Source: Clarkia xantiana subsp. parviflora (Eukaryota; Streptophyta; Magnoliopsida; Myrtales; Onagraceae). Taken from it: a DNA stretch of 64,000 nucleotides. The position numbers and the translations under genes are program-made. The stretch lies in NCBI GenBank assembly GCA_036873135.1, contig JAPTYO010000002.1, positions 34,959,452-35,023,451 on the forward strand. Direction: 5' to 3'. Shown here in pieces: positions 45,175-56,550 of this stretch. The notes beneath the pieces are model-generated. The model was not told the DNA's origin. It was given only the letters and a program-made list of their open reading frames with translations, and did not search any database. The first letter of the stretch is position 1; every line of letters begins with the position of its first letter.

Positions 45175-45861
45175 TCAATCAACAACTGAGACAATCGGAG
45201 GGAGTCCCGGGAGGCCTATCCAACAAAGGAGGGTAAGATAATAAATAACTAAAAAAGGGAGAGGGCATAAGAAATCAAAGGAGAGACCAGAGACGGTACA
45301 TACTTTAGACTGCCTCAAAAGAAAAAGAAGTATGACATTTTTCGCCTCAAGACTCTCCTCTCCCAGGTGGCAACGATCTTGGGGAGGGACCAAAGTATTC
45401 AACAAATGAAGTGCCAGATCAGGATTGGCGATGGAGTGTCCTTCTTTAAGGGGACACCCTTTTAACTCGCTCAGAGTATCCCAATCCTTCAAAGGATCAA
45501 GAGGAGGATTCAGAAACATCTCCAACTCAAAAGGTGGACCTTTGTATTCCTGAGAAATACTTGAAGGAATCGCAGAAGAAGAATGAGATGTTTGATCTGA
45601 AGATGATGAGGAATCCTCGCCTCTTTTCCTTTTTACCGAAGAACCTGAATGGGCAATACCCTCAATCCTAGGAGAGTAGCAATGGGTAGCGACTTTAGCT
45701 TTGCCCTTATCTCCGGAAGGCTCAGTAGGCAATTCTTCGAAAGAAAGCATGGTCTTGACATTAATCAAAGTATTAACGGTCGCTCCTTCTTCGGTTTCTT
45801 TAGGCGGAGAAACAGAGGAGGAGGACCCAGCCATGGCTCGACGATGATTTTGAAGTATCAT
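45175..45861 (-). CDS. Antisense open frame of gypsy 3, 228 residues
   Basis: The frame opens at 45861 (MILQNHRR); a methionine at 45834 (MAGSSSS) is an equally likely start. It has a Ser/Glu-rich N-terminus, basic VKRKRGEDSSSSS around residue 77, and PFELEMFLNPPLDPLKDWD and DLALHLLNTLVPPQDR further on, with a hydrophobic end probably read from an intron. I recognise no enzyme motif. It runs opposite to gag-protease and has a candidate TATA box 225 bp upstream. It may be an antisense ORF of the Tat-lineage type (gypsy-type transposon protein), but this is an inference from position and composition. Confidence 0.5.
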   Translation of the reverse strand: MILQNHRRAMAGSSSSVSPPKETEEGATVNTLINVKTMLSFEELPTEPSGDKGKAKVATHCYSPRIEGIAHSGSSVKRKRGEDSSSSSDQTSHSSSAIPSSISQEYKGPPFELEMFLNPPLDPLKDWDTLSELKGCPLKEGHSIANPDLALHLLNTLVPPQDRCHLGEESLEAKNVILLFLLRQSKVCTVSGLSFDFLCPLPFLVIYYLTLLCWIGLPGLPPIVSVVD

Positions 45862-46085
45862 CTTGATGAATTTTGAAAATAATTCTCGTCATAAAAAAAA
45901 ATATAACCAAATATTGATAAAATCCGAGAAGAAAAACTCAAAAAGAGATAGTCTCAAACACCTGAAGTCGGATTGGCAGAAATGGATACTCCTTACTCTT
46001 GACACTCCAAATCTGAAGTACGAACAAGATAAAGGGAGGGAAAGATTGAAGAATGGGTTGGAAAATTACAGAAGGGAAACTCCGT

Positions 46086-46093
46086 TATTTATA
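46086..46093 (-). promoter_or_regulatory. Candidate TATA box for the antisense frame
   Basis: Minus-strand TATAAATA, 225 bp upstream of the ATG at 45861. Supported only by motif and position. Confidence 0.35.
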
Positions 46094-46383
46094 CTAAGTA
46101 ATTACTGGGATCCTTCCTGGAGAAGCTATGGCCAAATGTATTTCATTGTGCAGTGAATATGGAAATAGCCGTTGAAGATGCATGAATGACCATTGAGCTT
46201 CTATGAATCACCCTACAACTGTCAAAAAGTGAAAAACTAGGGTCAACAACCCGACTAAAGGGCCCAATCTCGACTCAAGAGGTCAATCACAAGACTCAAG
46301 ACTACAGCTCAACTAAAAACGAACGCCGGAAAGCCTTCGAATCATTACTCGACTTAAGACCTCTTCTTCATAATGAAGCCGAC

Positions 46384-46404
46384 GACTCAAGTCTCGGGGG
46401 CAAG
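46384..46404 (+). other. Gypsy 3 polypurine tract
   Basis: CTCAAGTCTCGGGGGCAAG directly before the 3' LTR. Confidence 0.7.
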
Positions 46405-47242
46405 TGTTGGGTTACGATTATAGAGGACAGGCCAATGGGTAGTCGAGAGCATATAAGTCGAGACTCCCGAAAGAGAGTCGTCGACTAATCATACTCAGAA
46501 TGAAGAAACAAGGACAAATAGTTGACACCAAATGATGAGAAAGTCTACGACTGAGGTCCTTCTTGAAGACTGGCAACAAGTAAACTCAAAACTCTCTCTC
46601 TTAAGGTAAGAGTCGAGTCGGCAGCCAAGGACTATTAAATAAACATTCCTCCTAAGGAAAAGACAACTAGCAACCTGCTTACCGCCTCAGAGAAACCCCT
46701 TCCTCCTAAGGAAGGGCAGGTGGCAACCTACTTATCACCTGTTAGCTAAAGAAACCTTTTCTCTTAAGGAAAGGACAACTGGTGACCTGCTTCTACTGCC
46801 ATGAAGGAAACCTTCCTCTTAAGAAATGGAGAGTTGGCGACCAACTTCGACCGCCAGAGGAAAACCTTCCTAGCTAAGGAAAGATGAGGTGGCGACCATC
46901 TTGTCACCTACTTATACCGACTCCGGACAGAAACCTATCAAGAGGGTAGCTGCCATTTAATGTCGTTATATTTCCCCTATAAATAGGGGATCACTTTCTT
47001 TATTTACATAAGCTACATTCATATATTTTTACAGTATTCTCTCAAATTCCATTACTGATTTAAGCTTCGGAGTGTAATCAAGGGAAAATCCCCAACCCCA
47101 TATCTGGTTCTCGCCTGCCAGACGCTCTAAAGGAGACTAAGCACCCCTCGATGTCAACAAAGATACCTAGAAGAGCAAGTCAAAGGCGAAACCTCGAAGT
47201 CCATTACCAGAAGCTTCGGGCCACGTCATTTTGATCCCAACA
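46405..47242 (+). repeat. Gypsy 3 3' LTR
   Basis: TGTTGGG...CCCAACA; pairs with 40488-41327, with scattered substitutions. Confidence 0.92.
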
Positions 47243-48231
47243 TCGCATATATCCTTTGTTAGACTTGTTGGAAGCATCTATCGTGAGAGCTCATTGGCTC
47301 ATTTATTATTGGAGCATCAAAGGTATCCTGACCAGGAAAACCCTTGACTTAATGGGAATTTCCTGGGATTGCACTTCTCTAATGAACTGCCTGACCCTTA
47401 GACGAGATCTTCCCATATTTGCACGAGTTATACACTCTTGCGATTTTCAGAGGGCAAGACTGAGGTCCCAGGCCTCTGAAGAATGTTCGAATGAATTCAC
47501 CTTTGGTGTACTCTTCACTTATCTAATGATGAACTCTTTCAAAATGATCAAAGTAGCTGGGTAGGGTTTCATAAGTTCCTTGGGTGACTCCTTCCATTCT
47601 TGATCCGTCTCTTCATGAAGACCTAAATTTTTTTCGGATTTCCCACACTCGATGCCAAATGTTGGATAAAAAATTCTTGGCCTTGCTTGAAGTTAGCTCT
47701 TTTGGTTTCACTTAGGACGTCGTCTTGGATGGTTTCCTTGAATACTACTTCAGCCAGGACCTGCAAAAGGGATCGTGTGGGTATTTCCACTAATTCCACT
47801 CTGAAACTTAAATTAATATATGTGGATTGTAAGATAGAAATATCTTTAATTATTGTAAATTTCTTACTATTTATAGGGTTTCTAAACCATCTCTAAGTTG
47901 TAGCCGCCTTTCACTAATAGGTGGAAATGAAAAGCAAGGATTCAGCTAGTGACAAGCAGGTCACCACCTTTCCTTCCTTAGGAGGAAGTGTTTTCTCCTC
48001 AGCAAGTGACAAGAAGTGTTTTCATTTGGCGCCGCCTCTATACCTTCTTTTCTCTGTATCCCTCTATCTTGCCTCCTTATGTCATCGATTGAGTGTTAAA
48101 CTTGAGGGTTGATGTCTTATGTCTTTCACAAGGAGTCATTTTCTCTATTTTGTTGACGACTTTTCAGCCTAGAGTTATATTTTCGGGAAAACGTCCTTGT
48201 CTCCCATAGTGACTTCTTCACTTTCCCATAG
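47243..48231. repeat. Segmental duplication D, copy D3, first part
   Basis: From about 47600 it is collinear with D1 1-735 and D2 4403 onwards: primer-like sequence, LTR terminus at 47660 and one TATA block at 47854. The 400 bp to the left, 47243-47600, would be the internal part of that minus-strand gypsy-type element; it shows no recognisable domain. Copia C interrupts at 48231. Confidence 0.78.
47854..47900 (-). promoter_or_regulatory. LTR TATA-box block, single copy
   Basis: One unit only; the minus strand reads CCCTATAAATAGTAAGA. Compare two in D1 and three in D2. Confidence 0.55.
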
Positions 48232-48768
48232 GTAATAGGAGCCTGTTAATTAAGGGAATTACATAAGTTAATTAGGTAATTGTCAATCTGGGCTAATTGG
48301 GCCAAATCCAATTAGTAATTGACAAGGGATGCACAAAATTGGGCATCCCCCTTATACATGCAATTCAGCCAGCCACCCTATACCACATTGGTTGGAGTTG
48401 CCTTTTGGCAACTCCACCAATACTATATATAGGGGTGTCTGCTAAGGCTTTATTCACTCATTCAAAATAACAAGGATCTCCATTTAGAACACTTGTTTCC
48501 CTTAGTTAAATTTCGACACCAACACATCTGGTCTGAGGTTCCATTTTCGTTGAAGAATCGATCAGAGGTCTTGTTGTGGAGCTACATCGCGTGGGACTTC
48601 TTCTAACGAAGAACTTGCACGTGGTTCCGACTGAAGGATCAGAACTCCCTCCACATCGTTCTTGGGCAGGAAAGCTAAGAGGTATGTGTACTAATTCCGC
48701 TGCGTAGATTAGATTTCTTGCTAGTACACGTTTAGCATTCCGTAGTATTACGTCCCCGTAATCCAACA
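48232..48768 (+). repeat. Copia C 5' LTR, truncated
   Basis: Starts GTAATAGGAGCC at the point matching 55195 in the other LTR. TATATATA at 48424-48431 is the likely TATA box. Confidence 0.92.
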
Positions 48769-48769
48769 G

Positions 48770-48781
48770 TGGTATCAGAGC
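48770..48781 (+). other. Copia C primer-binding site
   Basis: TGGTATCAGAGC, complementary to initiator tRNA-Met, one base after the LTR. Confidence 0.92.
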
Positions 48782-49414
48782 CAGGTTAGGAGTTCTTAAA
48801 ATTTTGATAAACTAATGTTCTTGATGTTCATAAAAACCGAATTTTTGATGTTCATGAACACCAAGAAGAATCTGAAATTTTTAAGTAGATTTCATCTGTT
48901 TGATCTTTAAAAACTTAAAATTTTCGAATTTACATGTTTTTCTAGATCAAAACCGAATTTTTCATGATCAATTTAAGTTTGATGTTCATGATCTTCAAGA
49001 ACACCTTGAGTATTATCAAGAACATGTTTTGGATTCATGATCAAGTTAGAGTTTGATCTTAAAATTTGACAACTTTTCCAATTTTCTTGTTAGTGCCAAA
49101 AACTCCTAGGGGTGTTTTAGGTAAAAAAAATTAATTTTCTTGGCCACCAAGTAATTAAAAATTCGGCACAATCTATAATAGATATAGATTGCCATTTTTA
49201 AATTTTATTAATAGGTAACTATATCTAGAAGTTGGAAATAAGGATAGGTTCTAATATAATAATGTAAAAGATATTAACTATCAATATATATGGATTAAAA
49301 TAGGGTTAATATATATATTGATAGATTTAGTTACTATTAAACAATTAAGAAGATATTGTCTACATATATTTATATTGTTGATTGATTTATATCTTAAAGA
49401 TAGAATCTTGACAA

Positions 49415-49459
<45 letters not shown>

Positions 49460-49551
49460 CGGCCAAAATTATATATTTATATTGTTGATTGATTTACATC
49501 TCAAAGATAGAATCTTGACAATATTTATATAAATATATATACATATGCCTA

Positions 49552-49584
<33 letters not shown>

Positions 49585-52477
49585 AGCATTATTGGAAATT
49601 ATTTTATATAATTAATAATTCTTGAATGCTAAGTTAAGTTTTAAAGTGGATTTTAAAACCCTACTTAGCCTATAGAATTATTTCGGCCGAACCCTAGGGT
49701 TCATGGGCCGGTCCAATTGCTAAACTGGATCGGGATAAACCTATCCAGGTTTTCTTAATCGGGTCGGGTCGGACCATAGTAACTAAATTGAACCTAAGCT
49801 AACCGGTTTTGAGTGATAAACCGAACCACTATCTTATTTTATTGAACTGTTTCGGACCAAACCGGAATTTTAAAAAACAGATCGAGTTAAACCGGATTTT
49901 AAAATTTGGACCGAACCTCTTTAAAATTTTCGGAAATTTTAAATTGTTCAATAAAATAGGATGTCAAATTTTAAATCCAAAATGTTTTCGAACTTTAAAA
50001 TTAGCCTAAACAGTGCTCTTAGGGTTTGTGTTTTAATACACAGTTTCAATCAAAATCCTAATGCGTGGTTTCGATTATGGGGATGGATCTCGGACTTGCA
50101 TGTTTTTTGGACTGGATTATATTAGTGGGCTGATTTGCAATTGTTTACTTTCTGCATCATATATTTTGATATAATTAGAACTGTCGTCTTGACTTAGCCA
50201 AGCTAGCTGGATATTATATTGCGAGCATTGAGCTCTGGGATTTAAATATATGGTTTGCGCAATAGGATAGACATGCTAGTGCTTAGAATCCATGTATAGA
50301 AATTCGCATGATTGATTGTAATCATGAATTGCAAAACAACCCCTAATATTTTCAAAGCGTTTTATAAAACCGAAAATTCCAGGCGCCAATTATACATGAT
50401 GTGTGCGGATGTTGGATGTTTTGACGCGTATGCTAGGATGTTCATGATAGAACGCATGTGATAATTTACTTTACGTAGAATTATATATGCTAGGAACATT
50501 AGACGCATGACGCGTAAGCATGTTGTGTTCGATATTTATGGAATGGTATGATGATTTGCTAAATGTAGTATAATTATAAATATGCATGTGTAAATTATCG
50601 GATAATTTTACAAAATCATAAGGGCCTTGGGAAAGCCAAGATCGGGTATGCTTATTTGAAAATTCCCGTTCCGGTAATTTGCAATAAAATACCGTTTTAA
50701 AAAGACTAATCTATTGGATTGAAGACGACAATAGTGTGAACTCTTTCACGACACCCCCTTCCCTCGGTTTACTGGCGGTCGGTTTGGTTTAGTGACTGAA
50801 GGATCACTATTCGTCGTATTCCATCTTAATAGATAATCCGATGTTTGCAATTCTGTCAAAATGTTATTGTCTTCCTAAAACTGCATAATCATCAACGTGA
50901 GAGTTGGTTCAATTAGTGCGATTCGATATTACTCGCAATCTTGATGGTATTAATTATGATGAGTAAAATTGGAGTGTGTGTTGAAGTCTCCACTACGATT
51001 CCGAAAAGTGGAGAGGACAACTACGGATGAATATAGTAATCTGTATGATTTTGACAATGAGAAATGAATGTGATAATTTGTTTCTCCAAGAATTGGAGTA
51101 GGTTCTTTGATGATCTGAACGCATGTATGGTGATACGTTCGACCTTAGTAAAAAGGGGTTGATGAAGACTTCAATTGAAACCACACGATGTTATAGCTTA
51201 GTATTCCTTCGCATCCACTTCGGTGGAAGCGAGAAGGCAAACGCTAGAAATGTTTCGGTTGAATGAGATGGTCTTCTCTCTTTTCATGGATGTCGGCGTA
51301 AAGCCCGCATCGGGTCTTCAGGATGGAAGGTCAACATGAAAAGGATATATATGGTTGTCTGATATTGACAGGACTCAATAACCTTGAGCCTAATCAAATA
51401 CAGTAACCACAGCAGTGAAAGGGAAACCTTATCTGCTCACCATAGTGAGTTCGAAAGAAGTGAACCATGATCCGCATAGCAAGAAGAGAACTGGACCGAA
51501 TAAGTCCTATGCGATAATCCGGTGGGTTAAACCCCGTTGATAAAGTGCGTCTCAAATACGCCTCGTAGGTCATGTGTATGAAGCTGTAAAATGTTTTATA
51601 CGGACACAAATCATTTGAAGTGATTCAATCGTGAATTTACTCAGATGAGATGTTCAACATTACTCAAAGTTCTTGAATATATGCGCCAGAATCATGGATC
51701 AAATATGCAAACTTCAGATCAAGAACTATATCATTGTCATTTATCGTTCGTCGTTCGTTACTAAAATTTTGGTTATTTTGAGATTTGGAGTTATTGAATA
51801 AAGTAATTGTTGCTCGATTCGAAGCTCAATTTGCTTATAAATATAACGTCTCGGTTAAACGATAACGATCCGAAACGAAAATACAAACCTACGGGTTAGG
51901 AATACAAGTTTAAGATTAGCAATACTTTGTGGAACGAAACGAAATAAAGTACCGATCGAATTAAAATGGGTAACGGAGATTCTCAGGTCCCACTTACTTC
52001 GAGTGGGAGAATGATATAGCATAAGTGAATGCATTTGTGAATGACATGGTAAATGATGATGGAAACGTACTCATAATAAATCCAGTGGGAGGGCTCACTC
52101 CCCCTCACATAATCATCACTAAATGTTAATGCGAATCAAGTCGGACCTGATAATCATCATGCTGAACCATTGGATGAAAATCCAATAGTCATCGCAACTG
52201 CCCATTATTTCTAGTGGGAGGAAACGACTAACTTGATTCCAAATCCTAGTGATCAACGAATAAATCTCGGAGGTAAAATCCTGAGACCAAGAGGTCATTC
52301 TAAGAAAGTTGTAGACCAAAAGTTAAAGCACCGCCATTGTTCCCAGTGGGAGTAATGCTCCGAAAAGAAGCATTATTCCGAGTGGGAGTAACGATCAGAC
52401 TCAAGATGAGATTATCGAGCCTAGACTTAGTCTAAGGCAAACGAACTTCTTTCAAGAATTATCCCATCAAGTGAGAC
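48782..52477 (+). other. Copia C leader and degenerate gag/linker
   Basis: Largely non-coding. (TA)n runs lie at about 49418-49456 and 49557-49583. At about 50935-50970 the frame RNLDGINYDE is a trace of Gag start. 52080-52420 is the degenerate linker before RT. I find no intact protease or integrase. Confidence 0.55.
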
Positions 52478-53399
52478 ATTCGTTCACGAACCAGTGACGG
52501 TTCAGCAAGCATTGGAAGGACCTCAAACGAAGGAATGGAGGAAAACAATGGAGGATGAAATTGCCTAAATGAAAATAAATTCGGTTTTTAGTCTTTAGTT
52601 GATTTACCTGCTAACCACAGAGCCAGAAAGTGAAATTTTATAATTCACTACTGATGGAAAATTTGAGTGGTGCAAAACTCGAACGATTGCGAAAGGATAT
52701 ACCCAAATTCACGGAGAGGACTTTGATGAAACATACTCACCAACTATGCGTTACACCACAGTTAGGGCCATCCTTTCCCTTATTGCAAGCCTCGATCACG
52801 AGCATGCACTAAATGGATGTTAAAGACCGCATTTCTCTATGGAAACCTGGAGAAAGAGATCTATATGGAGCAGCCAGAGGGTTTTATTACTCCTGGCTAA
52901 AGAACGTAAAGTTTGCAAACTCCAAAGATCTATTTACGGTCTTAAACAATTGTCTCGGCAATGGTATCGCAGATTCCACGAGGAAATCGTCGGAAACGGA
53001 TTTGTGAACCTTCACGAGGATCCCTGCGTTTACACCAAGACCTCCGGGTCGAAATATGTCATCATAACCTTATATGTGGATGACATACTCATTGCTGCAA
53101 ACGATGTGAGTTTCATGCACAAATCAAAGTCCTAGTTATCATCAGGATTTGAGATGAAAGACATGGGAGAGGCCACGCACATCTTAGGCATTAAAATTGC
53201 CCGAGATCGTGCCGCCCGGAGATTGTGTCTATCTCAAGAATCATATATCAACAAATTGTTGAAAAGATTCAGAATGCTCGATGTTGAACCCGTAGATACG
53301 CCGGTTGTGTTCGGGTGCGCGCTGTCGAAGCGTGATGGCCCGAACAACCAACAGGAGCGTGAACAGATGAAGAATGCAGAGTATCTAAGCATGGTATGA
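52478..53399 (+). pseudogene. Copia C reverse transcriptase remnant
   Basis: The RVT_2 domain is spread over several frames: EWRKTMEDEIA near 52540, VCKLQRSIYGLKQLSRQWYR and TLYVDDILIAANDVSF (catalytic YVDD about 53074-53085), a stop after HKSKS at 53133-53135, then EMKDMGEATHILGIKIARDR and VDTPVVFGCALSKRDGP, to a stop at 53397-53399. Frameshifts before 52900 and two stops inactivate it. Confidence 0.86.
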
Positions 53400-54039
53400 A
53401 GTTTAATGTACGCCATGCTATGTACTCAACTAGACATCTGTTACGTTGTGGGCCTAGTAGCAAGATTCAAATCAGATCCTGGCTATCAACATTTAAAGGC
53501 GAAATATAAGATATCTGAAAGGTACTGCCGACTATGTTCTGTGCTATAAGGGCAGGCAAATCGAAATGACTGGTTATAGTGAAGCCGACCACGGTGGCGA
53601 TCCGGACGATCGTAAGTACACCACAAGGGGAGTTTTCCTCCTTGCTGATGCTGCCATATCATGGGTAAGCAAGAAGAAATCTTATGTCGCGCTTTCTACT
53701 ATGGAATCAGAATTCGTTGCCCTTTCTAAAAACGCACAAGAAGCAGTCTGGCTGAAAATGCTTCTTACTGCATTGATTGGCACCGACAAGAAGAGTAAAC
53801 CTGTGAAGGTGTACTCCGACAGTCAGGCGGCCATTGCGGCAGTAAAGAATCCAAAGTACCATAGTAGGACTAAACACATTGATGTGAAATAGAATTATGG
53901 TAGGTCGGTTCTGAAAGACAACATAATCGCTTTAGAATACTTGCCTACAGACAATATGGTCGCAGACCCTTTAACTAAGCCGTTACGTAGGGAAATTTTT
54001 GAAAAGCACGTAAACCTGCTTGGATTACGTAGGGCTTAA
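53400..54039 (+). pseudogene. Copia C RNase H remnant
   Basis: It contains YSEADHGGDPDDRK (the first Asp is Glu), LSTMESEFVALSKNAQEAV and VKVYSDSQAAIAAVKNPK. A stop at 53890-53892 is followed in frame by DNMVADPLTKPL and ends at LLGLRRA (54039). A frameshift lies near 53500. Confidence 0.86.
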
Positions 54040-55169
54040 ACTGTGTGGCTTGTAAAATTGATAACATTTTGACATTTGAAATTATGTTTCAATTGAATAA
54101 AAGAATTTCAATTTGAGTTTATGATTTATCGACGTCGTAATGATTAACAACATCAGATTTTACGGTCTATAAACTAAGTCGTAGGAAGAAGTAAAATTCT
54201 TCCACCAGAATTATGTCGAATGTGAACCTTGCCTCGTCACACAGGCATGGTCATCTTGTAAGGAGAGAGGGACCTCTACCATAACAAGATTGGCTAAGAA
54301 TCAGGGGGATAAACCTGATTAAACAAAACGATAACATATTCACTTAACAGCATGACTTAATCTTCGTTTTGTAAATCGCAGAGTTGGACTTTGTCCATCA
54401 CTATATCACATTCAAGGCCAGATGAGAGATTCTGCGATAGCATTATTGACATATCCCATCCCTGGCTTTACCAGGTGTGCTATGACACGTGTTTCATACT
54501 GCGCGTGCCATATACGACCACGAGGTCATGCTCGGCTGTGCTAGCTAGAATTCTTGTGATTAAAAGGGCGCATACTTCTTCACCTTGAACATGTGATTGA
54601 TCCCGGATGTCTTATGAAGAGGCATCCAAAGAGTCCTCATGGACTCAATACTTATACCTAAGGTCTGGCTCAATGCTCGCTTCCCGGCGTACGAGCGTAG
54701 TGCCAAAGAAAACGGCCAAGTGACCACGTCTTGGAAACCGGTTGAGTCAGACTAAGGGTATAAGCGATGGGGATGGTCAAGTTCACCTTTAATTCACCGA
54801 CTCTCGTGTTCACTAGGTGGCCGCCAATCGGATATTAGTTGAAGGTTGTGAACACTTGTAAGGATGCCCTGGAGAAGTATTCCTTTGTGGAAAACTGGGC
54901 AATTGGAGAATTAACAGTTGACCAAGGATACAGTGCGGTACATAGTTTTATTTCAAACAGGTTTGGTTCATGAAAGGCAATCAACATTCTGCGGGCGCTA
55001 CAATACTCCTAACAGATGAGTAGCACGATGCCCGTCGTATCCGCCGGTCTCACGGCAAGCCTCGTATGAACTATTCGGAGACGGAGACGAAGACTGAAGA
55101 CTGAGATGTTGATATTATTGCGTCACCGTATAGATTAACGAGCACCCTCCCATTCCGGCGAGTGGGAGC
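54040..55169 (+). other. Copia C 3' untranslated region and polypurine tract
   Basis: Family 3' region, inverted relative to copia A 6092-7217. It ends in the tract CCGGCGAGTGGGAGC before the LTR. No gene. Confidence 0.75.
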
Positions 55170-55731
55170 TGTTAGCATATGGTGACGTGGCGCCGTAATA
55201 GGAGCCCATTAATTAAGGGAATTACCTAAGTTAATTAGGTAATTGTCAATCTGGGCTAATTGGGCCAAATCCAATTAGTAATTGACAAGGGAGGCCCAAA
55301 ATTGGGCCTCCCCCTTATACGTGCAATTCGGTCGGCCACCCTATACCACATTGGTTGGAGTTGCCTTTTGGCAACTCCACCAATACTATATATAGGGGTG
55401 TCTGCTAAGGGTTTATTCACTCATTCATAATAACAAAGATCTCCATTGAGAACACTTGTTTCCCTTAGTTAAATTTCGGCACCATCACATCTGGTCTGAG
55501 GTTCCATCTCCGTCGAAGAATCGATCAGAGGTCTTGTTGTGGAGCTACATCGCGTGGGACTTCTTCTAACGAAGAACTTGCACGTGGTTCCGACCGGAGG
55601 ATCAGAACTCCCTCCACATCGTTATTGGGCAGGAAAGCTAAAAGGTATGTGTAGTAATTCCGCTGCGTAGATTAGATTTCTTTCTAGTACACCTTTAGCA
55701 TTCCATCGTATTACGTTCCCGTAATCCAACA
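55170..55731 (+). repeat. Copia C 3' LTR
   Basis: TGTTAGCATATGG...CCAACA, 562 bp, complete. Confidence 0.93.
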
Positions 55732-56550
55732 CCAACAACGTCTAATTTTTTTTAGGCATTGGCATTGTAATTAAGTGCGTCTGCAATCTCTACTCACAGT
55801 TTTGCTAATGAAGTAGATGCAGAAGCTTCTCTTTGAGTTGCTTCTAGGTTCTGTTGCTACACCTATGCTAATTTTATCTTCAATTATCGAGCCTTTTTAT
55901 TTCTCCGCAACTGCATGTCGTTATGCTTCATTAGTCAATGGCTCTACTCGCCTTGCCCTCGATCAAGCATTTTCCATGCTAACATCTAAGTCATCCTCAA
56001 CAGTCCCGATAATTAATGTTTGGAAGTGTTAGGTAGTGTTTCATATTTTTATGGCGTAGCACTTGTTCTATGGTAGCGTCCAACTCTATAGCTCGTGCAT
56101 TGAAAACATGGTCAGTTTCTTCCTACGAAATTTAATTGATTAGTTGTAATATCTTAATTTTCAACCACCCCATAAAAAGTGAAAAAGTAAATATATGATA
56201 TTCAAGCGTAGATCAATCGGGTTGACAATCTTTCTATCATAAACGCCATAAGTTCTAGGATATTCCAATCCCTTCTCCTTAATTTGTAGGAGTTATTTTA
56301 ATAATTTAGCTAAATAAAATTAATGAAGAACTCATGTAATTTGATCGATGAAATGATCACGTACCATATTAACATTTTAACTTGGCTACTTGTACCCGGG
56401 GCGTGCAAATTAATTTATTTCTATCTATTTATCTTGATGCATTGACTTATGTCTTGTCATTTTTAATATGATAAAAATACGAAACAATAAAAACATAAGT
56501 AAAAGAATTTTGTTGACAGCACAACCAAACATAAACTGAAATTTTTTAAA

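Larger units (their letters stand above)
40488..47242 (+). mobile_element. Gypsy 3: non-autonomous Ty3-gypsy element with broken gag-protease
   Basis: The 6.76-kb element has LTRs of 840 bp (40488-41327) and 838 bp (46405-47242), a TTTGGCGCTGTCTGTGGGAA primer site and a CTCGGGGGCAAG purine tract. The left LTR begins GGTTGGG where the right has TGTTGGG. The flanking 5-mers ACGCG and TCGCA match at only three positions, so a target duplication is not proven. Coding remnants cover gag and protease only; no RT or integrase is seen. An antisense frame lies between protease and the 3' LTR, as in some plant Tat-lineage elements. Confidence 0.88.
48232..55731 (+). mobile_element. Copia C: Ty1-copia element, degenerate
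   Basis: The 7.5-kb element is in plus orientation. The left LTR (48232-48768) lacks exactly the first 25 bases of the right LTR (55170-55731, 562 bp); the remaining 537 positions are equal in length. There is no target duplication. Compared with D1, the D sequence resumes about 70-80 bp further on, so a deletion accompanied or followed insertion. The order is LTR, tRNA-Met primer site, long leader, degenerate gag, linker, RT, RNase H, purine tract, LTR. It is the same family as copia A and B. Confidence 0.92.

Noticed and set aside
40483..47247. Target-site duplication for gypsy 3 (ACGCG and TCGCA)
   Set aside because: Only three of five positions match, so it is not claimed.
47256..47564. 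102-residue plus-strand frame left of D3
   Set aside because: Lies in what is probably the internal part of a minus-strand LTR element; no domain on either strand.
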